Positions 45,475 to 53,517 of a stretch of DNA of 64,000 nucleotides are shown here, in pieces (within the stretch, counting starts at the first letter, position 1; every line of letters starts with the position of its first letter). A program made the position numbers and the translations under genes. This stretch comes from an uncultured Psychrobacter sp. Its GTDB lineage: Bacteria > Pseudomonadota > Gammaproteobacteria > Pseudomonadales > Moraxellaceae. The stretch is from the NCBI RefSeq assembly GCF_947495825.1, contig NZ_CANMAH010000003.1:1-64000 (forward strand). Direction: 5' to 3'. The notes below the pieces were generated by a model. That model was not told where the DNA came from and did not search any database. It saw only the letters and a program-made list of their open reading frames with translations.

Positions 45475-46677
45475 TTAACGTGCGTACCTAGGATCAGCGG
45501 CAGCAGTAAATAGAACATCTGTGGAAGAGTTCAGCGCAGTTTCTGCTGAGTCTTGGATGACACCAATGATAAAGCCAATCGCAACCACTTGCATGGCTAT
45601 GTCATTTGGAATACTAAACAAACTGGCAGCTAATGGAATCAGCAGTAGCGAACCACCAGCGACCCCAGAAGCACCGCAAGCACTAACTGTAGCAACCAAG
45701 CTTAATAAAAGCGCTGAAGCAAAGCTGACTTCGATACCTAGTGTATGAGCCGCCGCAAGCGTTAAGACATTAATCGTAATTGCTGCACCTGCCATATTAA
45801 TGGTCGCACCCAGTGGAATGGTGACAGAATACGTATCTTCGTGTAGACCCAGTTTGCCTGCAAGGTTCATGTTGACTGGAATGTTGGCCGCCGAACTACG
45901 CGTAAAGAATGCCGTAATTCCTGATTCGCGCAGGCAAGTAAATACGAGGGGGTAAGGGTTTTTGCCAGTCTTAACCAGCACAATAAGTGGATTAGCAACT
46001 AACGCAATAAACAGCATACAACCAACCAGTACCATCAAGATACGGGCATAACCTGCTAAAGAGGCAAAGCCGGTTTCAGCGACTGTATTGGCGACCAAGC
46101 CTAAGATACCAAATGGCGCCAGGGCAATGACCCATTTTACAACCTGCGAGATGGCTTCGGCAAAATCACCAACGATGGTACGAGCAGTGTCACTGGCTTG
46201 ACGCAGCGCAAAACCAATAATGATTGCCCATGCCAAAATACCGATATAGTTGGCTTCAGCGATCGCATTGATAGGGTTTGCGACTAGATTCATGAGTAGG
46301 TTAGTCAATACCTCTTTGAGATTAGCCGGCGGTACTTGCTCAATATCAGCATTTATGAGAACTAAATCAGTCGGAAATAAAAAGCTCGCTCCTACGGCGG
46401 TTAGTGCTGCCAAAAAAGTGCCAAACATATACATGATAAGTACAGGTTTGACATAGACTTCATTACCGCTGCGATGCTGGCTGATCGCTGCCATTACCAA
46501 GACAAATACCAATATTGGAGCCACTGCTTTTAGTGCACCGACGAATAGCGTACCCAATAATCCCAAAGCAATACCGACACTTGGTGCCAGCCAGCCGATT
46601 AACACTCCCAATATTAAACCAATAACAATAAGCGGCACCAGCCCTATACGCTGGTACATCGCAATCAATGAACGCAT
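45475..46677 (-). CDS. sstT: Serine/threonine:sodium symporter SstT
   Basis: A 400-residue dicarboxylate/amino acid:cation symporter of the SstT type. It has eight or more hydrophobic segments and the re-entrant [40 protein letters not shown] block. The final motif [23 protein letters not shown] and the NMAGAA sequence fit SstT. It imports Ser and Thr with Na+. GAGGG lies 9 bases before the ATG. Monocistronic. Confidence 0.92.
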   Translation of the reverse strand: MRSLIAMYQRIGLVPLIVIGLILGVLIGWLAPSVGIALGLLGTLFVGALKAVAPILVFVLVMAAISQHRSGNEVYVKPVLIMYMFGTFLAALTAVGASFLFPTDLVLINADIEQVPPANLKEVLTNLLMNLVANPINAIAEANYIGILAWAIIIGFALRQASDTARTIVGDFAEAISQVVKWVIALAPFGILGLVANTVAETGFASLAGYARILMVLVGCMLFIALVANPLIVLVKTGKNPYPLVFTCLRESGITAFFTRSSAANIPVNMNLAGKLGLHEDTYSVTIPLGATINMAGAAITINVLTLAAAHTLGIEVSFASALLLSLVATVSACGASGVAGGSLLLIPLAASLFSIPNDIAMQVVAIGFIIGVIQDSAETALNSSTDVLFTAAADPRYAR

Positions 46678-47001
46678 TTGTACACCCTCGAGTAGTCAGT
46701 CAAAAGTAAATTAATTATAAAAATAGAAAAACAATCGGAGGATGGTAGCATTTTTTCAGATATTCGCCTACCAGTCATAATGAAGGTAAATGATAGTTGA
46801 CTATAGAAGCGGTAGCAGCGGCGATAAAAAAGCAAAGACAGAACGATCAAAATAGAATAAGCAGGCAAGTCCAGCACATAAGTATAAACAAACCAGTTTT
46901 ATTGATTGGCTTGTCTATAAAGTTTGTTAAATAAAAAAGAATACGATAAAAGAGGAGGCTTTAGAACTTTAAGGTAGGCAAGTTATACAACAATAGGCAT
47001 G
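46678..47001. other. 324-bp spacer
   Basis: Between the sstT start and the holC end. It should contain the sstT promoter. I see no strong hairpin and no convincing ORF. Confidence 0.35.
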
Positions 47002-47487
47002 TTATACCTTGAAGTGCGTCAACTCATAGCCTAACTGTTTATAGCGCTTATATTTGTGACGACCTTCTTGTACGCTAGTCGCATCAGGTTTGATAAGCTC
47101 AAGAACACGAGTAGGCTTAGCGTTATTGGTCGCTGCCATAAAGTCATTAACTGGATGTAGCGTGGTATTGAGCACGATACCGTTGAAATCGGCAGGCATA
47201 TAGCTGCCTAGTAAGACAGGGACTAACATCTCACTATTTATTTTTGTTTTATTCGGATTATCATCAGCTGTGTCATTGGTTGAAGTCGCAAGGCATTGAT
47301 GTGGAATAAAGCTTGTCGCCTCTTGTGCCCACAATGCCTCATCAAGTGTCGACAGTAACGTCTCATCTTGAGTAAGAATCAATAGCGACTGAGTACTCTT
47401 ATTGAGCGCTGTTTGAGTCAACTGACAAATAAAGCCCAAGAAATCTTGGGCTTTACTCTCACTTAAAACATAAAAACTGATTTTCAT
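47002..47487 (-). CDS. holC: DNA polymerase III chi subunit
   Basis: A 161-residue protein: MKISFYVLSESKAQDFLGFICQLTQTALNKSTQSLLIL and the LDEALWAQEATSFIPHQ segment are HolC-like, and it ends in the typical YKQLGYELTHFKV. Chi bridges the clamp loader and SSB. It starts 7 bp after pepA on the same strand; pepA-holC is a conserved gammaproteobacterial pair. It carries a short polar insert (DDNPNKTKINSE) in the middle. Confidence 0.9.
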   Translation of the reverse strand: MKISFYVLSESKAQDFLGFICQLTQTALNKSTQSLLILTQDETLLSTLDEALWAQEATSFIPHQCLATSTNDTADDNPNKTKINSEMLVPVLLGSYMPADFNGIVLNTTLHPVNDFMAATNNAKPTRVLELIKPDATSVQEGRHKYKRYKQLGYELTHFKV

Positions 47488-47494
47488 AAATCGA

Positions 47495-49165
47495 TTAGGC
47501 CATGTTTGCGCTGTTTTTTAAGTATTGCATAAATAATGGCACAGGGCGACCCGTTGCCGCTTTATCTTTGCCTGAGCTCCATGCAGTGCCAGCAATATCT
47601 AAATGCGCCCATGCTTGCCCTTCTTCGACAAAGCGTGACAAAAAGCAAGCAGCAGTCACAGCGCCTGCACCTTTACCACCGATGTTTTGCATATCAGCGA
47701 TAGGCGAGTCAAGCTGTGCTTGATAAGCATCATCCATTGGCATATGCCAGATAAGATCACCTGTTTGGTTACTGGCGTTCTCTAATTCAAATAACACATC
47801 TTCATCATTACTAAAGACCGCTGAACGTACATGACCTAATGCGACTACGCAGGCACCAGTCAATGTCGCGACATCGATGATGGCTTTTGGCTGATAACGT
47901 TGTACGTAGCATAAGGTATCTGCCAATACTAAACGGCCTTCGGCATCGGTATTTAAGATTTCAACCGATTTGCCGTTCATGGCTTTGACGATATCACCTG
48001 GGCGAGTTGCATCACCTGATGGCATGTTTTCAGCGCAGGCGAGAGCGCCCACGACGTTGATCGGTAGGCGTGCTTCACATAAGGCTTTAATTGTACCAAG
48101 TACAGACGCTGAGCCGCCCATATCAAATTTCATCTCATCCATGGCTGCCCCAGGCTTGATTGAGATACCACCTGAGTCAAAGGTTATGCCTTTACCGACC
48201 AACACAATAGGCGCATCAGCGTTTACAGCTTGCGTATTATCATCGCTATTTTTAACTGAATTTTTAGCAGTTTTCTTATTAGAAGTTTTGGTCGGTAATT
48301 TATCAGCCAATGCTTTTAGACCACCAGAAACTTTAGCGCTGCTAGTCGCTTCTTTGCTAGCGTCAGCATTGGCACTAAAATTGGATTTGCCGCGATACTC
48401 CATAAGTACCAGCTTACCTTCTTTAGTAGAGCCTTTAGCCACTGCTAAGAAGCACTCCATACCTAGCGCTGACATCTCATCTTCACCAAGTACGCTCACT
48501 TTCAATAGGTCAGGATAGGTCTTGGCAAGCGCTTCAGCTTGTTCTGCCATATACGCTGGGAAGCAAATATTGCCTGGCTCATTGGCCACATCACGAGTCA
48601 AACTTTGACCTACAAATACCGATTGGGCAAAATCTAGCGCAGACTGTAGTGACTCATCAGCAACCAAATAAACGTCCGTTAGTACTGGTGTGGTTTGCTC
48701 TGACTTATATTTATCAAAACGATAGCTCGCTGCTAATAGATTAAGAGCAAATTGACCGAAGTGGTTTTCTTCTAGAGTATTGCCCAACGCGACAGTAATC
48801 GATGCCACACGTTTTTGAGTGCTGCTATAGATGGTCTTAGCAATCTTCTGCAGTACGGTTTCATTGAGTTTATCAACATTGCCCACACCGACTAATAATA
48901 ATTGTACTGGGTTTTGCTTGGTGGTTTTTTTGTCACCTGCCAAGGCGTAATCTGCAACTGTCTCGCAAGCTTTACCGTTGAAGTGTGAAACTTCAATCAA
49001 TTGCTCAATACGTGCTGTATAGTCGGTTAAAGCCGACTCGGCAAGGATGTTCTTTTCGTCGTCAACCAAGACCACAAGGCAAGCTTCATCTTTACTCTTT
49101 GCTTCTTTTTTAAGTATTTTTTGCGTATGAGTTTTTGGCAGATGCTGAGATAATTTGATATTCAT
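47495..49165 (-). CDS. pepA: Leucyl aminopeptidase
   Basis: A 556-residue M17 aminopeptidase. The catalytic domain has the metal-binding VGKGITFDSGGISIKPGAAMDEMKFDMGG and the signature NTDAEGRLVLADTL (both metal Asp/Glu present). It is longer than the usual 500 residues because of a roughly 65-residue polar insert (Ser/Lys/Asn-rich) just before VGKGITFDSGG. The frame is open to 49228, but the ATG at 49165, with AAGGA ahead, begins MNIKLSQHLP. E. coli PepA also binds DNA at cer and carAB; whether this one does is unknown. Confidence 0.94.
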   Translation of the reverse strand: MNIKLSQHLPKTHTQKILKKEAKSKDEACLVVLVDDEKNILAESALTDYTARIEQLIEVSHFNGKACETVADYALAGDKKTTKQNPVQLLLVGVGNVDKLNETVLQKIAKTIYSSTQKRVASITVALGNTLEENHFGQFALNLLAASYRFDKYKSEQTTPVLTDVYLVADESLQSALDFAQSVFVGQSLTRDVANEPGNICFPAYMAEQAEALAKTYPDLLKVSVLGEDEMSALGMECFLAVAKGSTKEGKLVLMEYRGKSNFSANADASKEATSSAKVSGGLKALADKLPTKTSNKKTAKNSVKNSDDNTQAVNADAPIVLVGKGITFDSGGISIKPGAAMDEMKFDMGGSASVLGTIKALCEARLPINVVGALACAENMPSGDATRPGDIVKAMNGKSVEILNTDAEGRLVLADTLCYVQRYQPKAIIDVATLTGACVVALGHVRSAVFSNDEDVLFELENASNQTGDLIWHMPMDDAYQAQLDSPIADMQNIGGKGAGAVTAACFLSRFVEEGQAWAHLDIAGTAWSSGKDKAATGRPVPLFMQYLKNSANMA

Positions 49166-49178
49166 ATAGTTATCCTTA

Positions 49179-49214
49179 TTAGAGTAGTAACATAAATTAG
49201 AGTAGTAGCATAAA
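49179..49214. repeat. 18-bp tandem direct repeat upstream of pepA
   Basis: TTAGAGTAGTAACATAAA (49179-49196) is followed directly by TTAGAGTAGTAGCATAAA (49197-49214), differing at one base, just ahead of the pepA ribosome site. Confidence 0.8.
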
Positions 49215-49606
49215 AAGTGTCGATACATGATGCAGTTATTTACATCGGAATTCTAAAATAAAAAGTAAAGCAGGACTGGATATTACTCAGTCATTAATCG
49301 ATGAATTCTGTACCGAGGATGGTTGAAACATGAGTCCTATATTTTATAGTGACTGCTTTAACAGCGATCGATTTTTGGTACATTTGACTACTGCTGTAGT
49401 GTAGCATATCGAATAATTTGTGCGCAGAGTGCAAGGGTTAGTGAATGTTTCCGTATGGTCATCTATATTATTTCACTCAGCTTATCATCTGCAAGTGATT
49501 AATCATTAACCAACTTGTCAGTCGTTACTAATGCGGCAAACCTATCTTGTAGAGCTGCCATAGCTGTGTCGTGCATGAGATCAGATCTTTAAGGACAGTG
49601 ATACGA

Positions 49607-49684
49607 ATGACAAACAAACTTTTCCAGCTTTCCAAACCAAATAAACCAAATAAACCAAATAAACCAAAGACTTTATATGATTAA
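49607..49684 (+). CDS. Possible 25-residue peptide with KPN repeats
   Basis: ATG at 49607, preceded by AAGGACAG, reads MTNKLFQLSKPN, repeats KPN and ends KTLYD. It is built on four copies of the 9-bp unit AAATAAACC-type (49634-49668). It could be a real small peptide or leader, or a chance frame over a microsatellite; I cannot tell. Confidence 0.22.
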   Translation: MTNKLFQLSKPNKPNKPNKPKTLYD

Positions 49685-50028
49685 ACCTATCTACCTATCG
49701 CTTTATTAAGCTATATTGTTTTTTATCGTCTCGAACTATTCTTTGTTATAAACACAAACAAATAGGCCATTAGCAAGGGTTAGGTAATGTTTTCAAACAC
49801 ATTTCACCGCTATTTTTTACCAAAACATGCTAGCATTAGCGGTTATCTTGACCGCTAATAGTTGCTAATTTTTATATGACGTGGCTAATCAGTGGCTCAG
49901 CTATGTTTATATTTATTTAAGTATTTTTCTGAGTAAGACTGTCTTTATAATACCCAATCGACACATGAAAAACCGTCATTAAGTTTGCGATGAATCGCGC
50001 CAATACCAACTGTTTAAGAGTACCTATT

Positions 50029-51228
50029 GTGATATTACGCCGCTACATGACCCGTCAGGTTGCCTCAACCACTGCTTTGGTATTGGGTTTTTTGGTGGTA
50101 ATGATGCTCGGTGGCCGCTTGATACGTTATTTCGGAATTGCTGCTGAAGGGAATCTCGATATTGGCTTGTTATTTGTCATTATCGGTTACAATTTGCCGT
50201 ATTTTTTAGAGCTTATTCTACCGTTGGCGTTTTTTATTGCTTTGATGCTGGTGTTTGGGCGTCTGTATGTCGATCAAGAAATGGCGGTTATCAATGCCAG
50301 CGGGGTCTCTCGCGGTAAGCTTGCACGATTAATGACGCCATTAATCTTGGCGTTATTTGTCGGAGAGGCAGCACTATCGGTTGTCGGAAAACCTTGGGGT
50401 GTGCGCTCATCAGAGGCAGTTTGGCAGCAGCAAGCACTGTCTAGTGCTTTTGACTTGATTCGTCCCAATGAGTTTATTAGTAGCGGTAATTATCATTTGT
50501 ATGTAGGCAGTCTTAGCGATGACAAAAAACAGCTGCAAGATGTGGTACTTATCCAATCTGAACCATCCAAAAAGACAGCGGACAATACAGATCAGCCTAT
50601 TAATAAAGACACGATTACCTTAGCTAAACGTGCTGTGCAAGTAGACAATGCTGGTAGCGGTGTGACGCAGTTAGATCTGTTTCAAGGTCGTCGTTATGAA
50701 GTAGGTGCAGGCAGCTTAAAGTACAACCAAGTAGGTTTTGATCGTTACCGTATTACGTTGACCGAATCCTCAAAAGAGGTAGTGACTGAAAACAATATCG
50801 AAACCCAAGAAATCGGACCTTTATGGCAAGCAGCTACCGGCAGCGTGCAAGTTAGTAGTGTCGATGCCCTACGTGCAGCACAAGGCGAGCTTGGTTACCG
50901 CTTTGCGCTGCCTTGGCTGATGATTATCGCGCCGATGCTCGCTGTACCACTTGCACAAGTACGTCCGCGTCAAGGTCGCTGGCTGCGTCTGTTCCCATCC
51001 ATTTTATTGTTTGTCAGCTGTGCGCTTGGCATCATATCTTTGAAAAATGCCGTTGGTAAAGGTAGCGTGAGCGTCTGGGCTTATGCATGGTTGATACTAG
51101 GATTTATGGCATTGGCGCTTTATATGAACTGGGGCAGCCGATTCCAGCATCGATTACGCGTGCGCTTAGAAGGTAAGTCGCTGGGCGTCGATCATCTAAA
51201 AAAAGACTCTAATGGAGGGCAACTATAA
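50029..51228 (+). CDS. lptF: LPS export system permease LptF
   Basis: A 399-residue inner-membrane permease of the YjgP/YjgQ family. It has three N-terminal membrane segments, with DQEMAVINASGVSRGKLARL as the coupling segment, a periplasmic beta-jellyroll domain (about 135-285), and three C-terminal segments. With LptG and LptB it drives LPS out of the membrane. The GTG at 50029, with AAGAG ahead, starts as VILRRYM, matching the family; an in-frame ATG at 49990 would add 13 residues. It overlaps lptG by one base. Confidence 0.9.
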   Translation: MILRRYMTRQVASTTALVLGFLVVMMLGGRLIRYFGIAAEGNLDIGLLFVIIGYNLPYFLELILPLAFFIALMLVFGRLYVDQEMAVINASGVSRGKLARLMTPLILALFVGEAALSVVGKPWGVRSSEAVWQQQALSSAFDLIRPNEFISSGNYHLYVGSLSDDKKQLQDVVLIQSEPSKKTADNTDQPINKDTITLAKRAVQVDNAGSGVTQLDLFQGRRYEVGAGSLKYNQVGFDRYRITLTESSKEVVTENNIETQEIGPLWQAATGSVQVSSVDALRAAQGELGYRFALPWLMIIAPMLAVPLAQVRPRQGRWLRLFPSILLFVSCALGIISLKNAVGKGSVSVWAYAWLILGFMALALYMNWGSRFQHRLRVRLEGKSLGVDHLKKDSNGGQL

Positions 51229-52454
51229 TGCGCTCCTTGTTATCTAAGTTATCTAAGTTATCTAAAGCTCAGATTCCTCAAAGCCGTTCATCCAACTTGA
51301 AAGTGCTAGGACGTTATGTCAAAACCAATGCACTTCTCGCGATTATCGCCGCAGTAGTTGGACTGTGGGCATTACAAGTCCTATTTACCTACTTGTCTGA
51401 GCTTGAGGATTTGTCTGATAGCTATACTATGTCTGATGCGCTTAGATATATTTTTTACCGTTCGCCTTATTTTTTAGAACAATTTATGCCGACAGGCGCG
51501 CTGCTTGGCGCAGTGGTAGGCTTGGGATTGCTAGCTAGTAAAAGTGAGCTTGTAGTCATGCGCGCCGCTGGTGTCAGTATTTATCGCATCGTTGGCTGGG
51601 TGCTGCAACCAGCGTTGTTGTTTGTACTATTAGCATTGATGCTAAATCAGTTTGTATTGCCCAACTCTAACCAACTGGCTCGTGAAATAAATAACGAAGA
51701 CAGCAGCTCACTGGTCACCTCAGTACGTGGCTACTGGACGATGCAACCGCGCTTTCAAAGTACAACTGAAGGCAGCACGAATGGTAGCGCACAGCCTGAT
51801 GGCAGTGATATTTTATACATTGATTATGCGGATGTGCAAGGCAACATCGGTGAGGTCAAGCGCTGGCATTTAGATAACGATGGTAACTTGCAAACGGCCA
51901 CTCATGCGATGGGTGGGCAGTATATTGGTCGTGAATCTCTAGGCACTACTGGTAAGCTAAGCGAGCAGTATCGTTACGAGTGGCAGCTAAATGATATGAC
52001 TGAGCTGACCATCAATCAAGGCTTTGAGAGCAGTCAGTCTAAAACCTCATTGGATACTCTAAGTCTGCCCTTTGCACCCGAGTCCGTCTATTTATTGACT
52101 CGCAAAGCGGAGGATTTGTCTTTGACGCAGCTTTATGAGCATCGGCAATTTATGCAACAGCAAGGTAAGCGCTCGTTGCCACATGAGCTTGCATTTTGGC
52201 AAAAGCTGCTATCACCGCTATCCATTTTATCGCTGGTGATTGTCGCCTGTTCTTTTGTCTTTGGCTCATTGCGCACGCACAGCTTAGGCCTGCGTATCGT
52301 CGTCGCGTTACTCTTTGGTCTGCTATTTAGCTATGTGCAAGACTTGGTTGGCTTTGTGTCATTAGCGACGGGCTTTTCGCCCATGCTCATGGTGTTACTG
52401 CCCATTATCGGTAGTGCTGCGCTAGGCTTTTATTTGATAAAACGGCAGATGTAG
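51228..52454 (+). CDS. lptG: LPS export system permease LptG
   Basis: A 408-residue partner of LptF with the same plan: N-terminal segments, coupling helix KSELVVMRAAGVSIYRIV, periplasmic domain, and C-terminal segments. The start overlaps the lptF stop (TAATG). An N-terminal run of LSK triplets comes from three 9-bp repeats (about 51238-51265). Typical lptFG operon; divergent from pepA-holC, as in many gammaproteobacteria. Confidence 0.92.
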   Translation: MRSLLSKLSKLSKAQIPQSRSSNLKVLGRYVKTNALLAIIAAVVGLWALQVLFTYLSELEDLSDSYTMSDALRYIFYRSPYFLEQFMPTGALLGAVVGLGLLASKSELVVMRAAGVSIYRIVGWVLQPALLFVLLALMLNQFVLPNSNQLAREINNEDSSSLVTSVRGYWTMQPRFQSTTEGSTNGSAQPDGSDILYIDYADVQGNIGEVKRWHLDNDGNLQTATHAMGGQYIGRESLGTTGKLSEQYRYEWQLNDMTELTINQGFESSQSKTSLDTLSLPFAPESVYLLTRKAEDLSLTQLYEHRQFMQQQGKRSLPHELAFWQKLLSPLSILSLVIVACSFVFGSLRTHSLGLRIVVALLFGLLFSYVQDLVGFVSLATGFSPMLMVLLPIIGSAALGFYLIKRQM

Positions 52455-52646
52455 CCTAGACCGTGTCCTCAATTCAATCGTTAGTCATCTAAATGGGTCA
52501 AAAACGGCTAAATCTTGCCAAACACAAACAGCGTCAAATAACTGACTGATATCTCGATATTATCTGCGCTATCTTCCTTGTTTGACGGCCATTTATCTTA
52601 TTTTTATCACCATTTTTCAAATGAGAACACGTCCTAAAGCATGCAT

Positions 52647-52677
52647 AAAAAAACACGCTACTGTTAGCGTGTTTTTT
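52647..52677. terminator. Bidirectional terminator between lptG and the methyltransferase
   Basis: Stem of 13 to 14 bp (AAAAAAACACGCTA at 52647-52660 with TAGCGTGTTTTTT at 52665-52677) and a 4-base loop, with T runs on both strands. Confidence 0.93.
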
Positions 52678-52696
52678 ATGGCAGATATAAACTGTT

Positions 52697-53305
52697 CTAT
52701 TCTTTAACCGCCATTGTAATGGTATAGGTCTTGCCTTGTTTGACCTTCTCGCTGTTGCCAAATACTTCGGTAAACGAGCGCTTCATAAACTGACGCAAGC
52801 CATTAATTGTCACCACATAAAAACGTCCACCTTGGCGCATACGCTCATAAGCATCAAGGAAGTATAAATAATGCTGCTCTTTGCCAACCTTCGCTGGCAA
52901 GTTTGACATCACGAGGCTAAAGTCTTTGTCCGCTGCCACGTGATTAAAACCGTTTGATAAATGCACATCGACATTTTTTAGACCATTTTTCTCGCAGTTA
53001 CGGCGTGCATACTCTACCGCCATAAAGTCTTTATCAATCAAAGTATGCTGACCGTTTGGACATTCGCGCGCTGCCGTCATGCCGAGCACGCCATAACCGC
53101 AGCCCAAATCTATCGAATCATCATCCGCTTGAAAATCCACATAATCAAGCAGCATGAGACTACCATCATCGAGCTTTTGCGGTGAAAAAATGCCCCACGT
53201 GGTGGTAAATTCAAACGGTTTACCCAGCACATCCTCTTTAAAATGAAGGTCTTTGCGCCAGTGTTCGGCGTTTTTTAGCAAATCAGCAGGGGGTCTATGG
53301 CTCAT
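52697..53305 (-). CDS. Class I SAM-dependent methyltransferase, RsmC-like
   Basis: A 202-residue protein. SAM motif I is IDLGCGYGVLGMTAA, motif II the acidic DKDFMAVEYARRN, and motif IV SNLPAKVGKEQHYLYF in place of the NPPF/NPPY of RsmC. The GRFYVVTINGLRQFMKRSFTEVFG end matches the methyltransferase-small family. The substrate (rRNA base, tRNA or small molecule) is not assigned. Confidence 0.78.
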   Translation of the reverse strand: MSHRPPADLLKNAEHWRKDLHFKEDVLGKPFEFTTTWGIFSPQKLDDGSLMLLDYVDFQADDDSIDLGCGYGVLGMTAARECPNGQHTLIDKDFMAVEYARRNCEKNGLKNVDVHLSNGFNHVAADKDFSLVMSNLPAKVGKEQHYLYFLDAYERMRQGGRFYVVTINGLRQFMKRSFTEVFGNSEKVKQGKTYTITMAVKE

Positions 53306-53517
53306 AGAATTCTCGGATAATCAATAAGTAAAAAGGGGCGCGCGGTCAATGACAGTTTACACATCATGAAGCACTTTATTGAGGGTATTGTAGCGACAAA
53401 AGGGCAGGTTTGCAGCAATCGATTAATAATTGATTGCTCGTAACAAAAAGAACGCCTATACTCAAGCAACAAGGAAAGATTGTTAACAATGTAATAGACA
53501 TTATAGGGAAATTTTCT

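Larger units (their letters stand above)
49166..50028. other. Long divergent spacer between pepA and lptF
   Basis: About 860 bp, unusually long here. It contains an 18-bp tandem duplication (49179-49214), a possible 25-codon ORF with 9-bp repeats (49607-49684), and presumably the pepA and lptFG promoters. No RNA gene is recognised. Confidence 0.4.

Noticed and set aside
53190..53210. CACGTGG motif near the methyltransferase, considered as another parS
   Set aside because: Flanks do not match TGTT..AACA; only the CACGTG core is shared. The same holds for the CACGTGG at 56702.
53434..53517. 28-codon extension of the acylase
   Set aside because: It would bury the signal peptide; the ATG at 53518 has AGGGA upstream.
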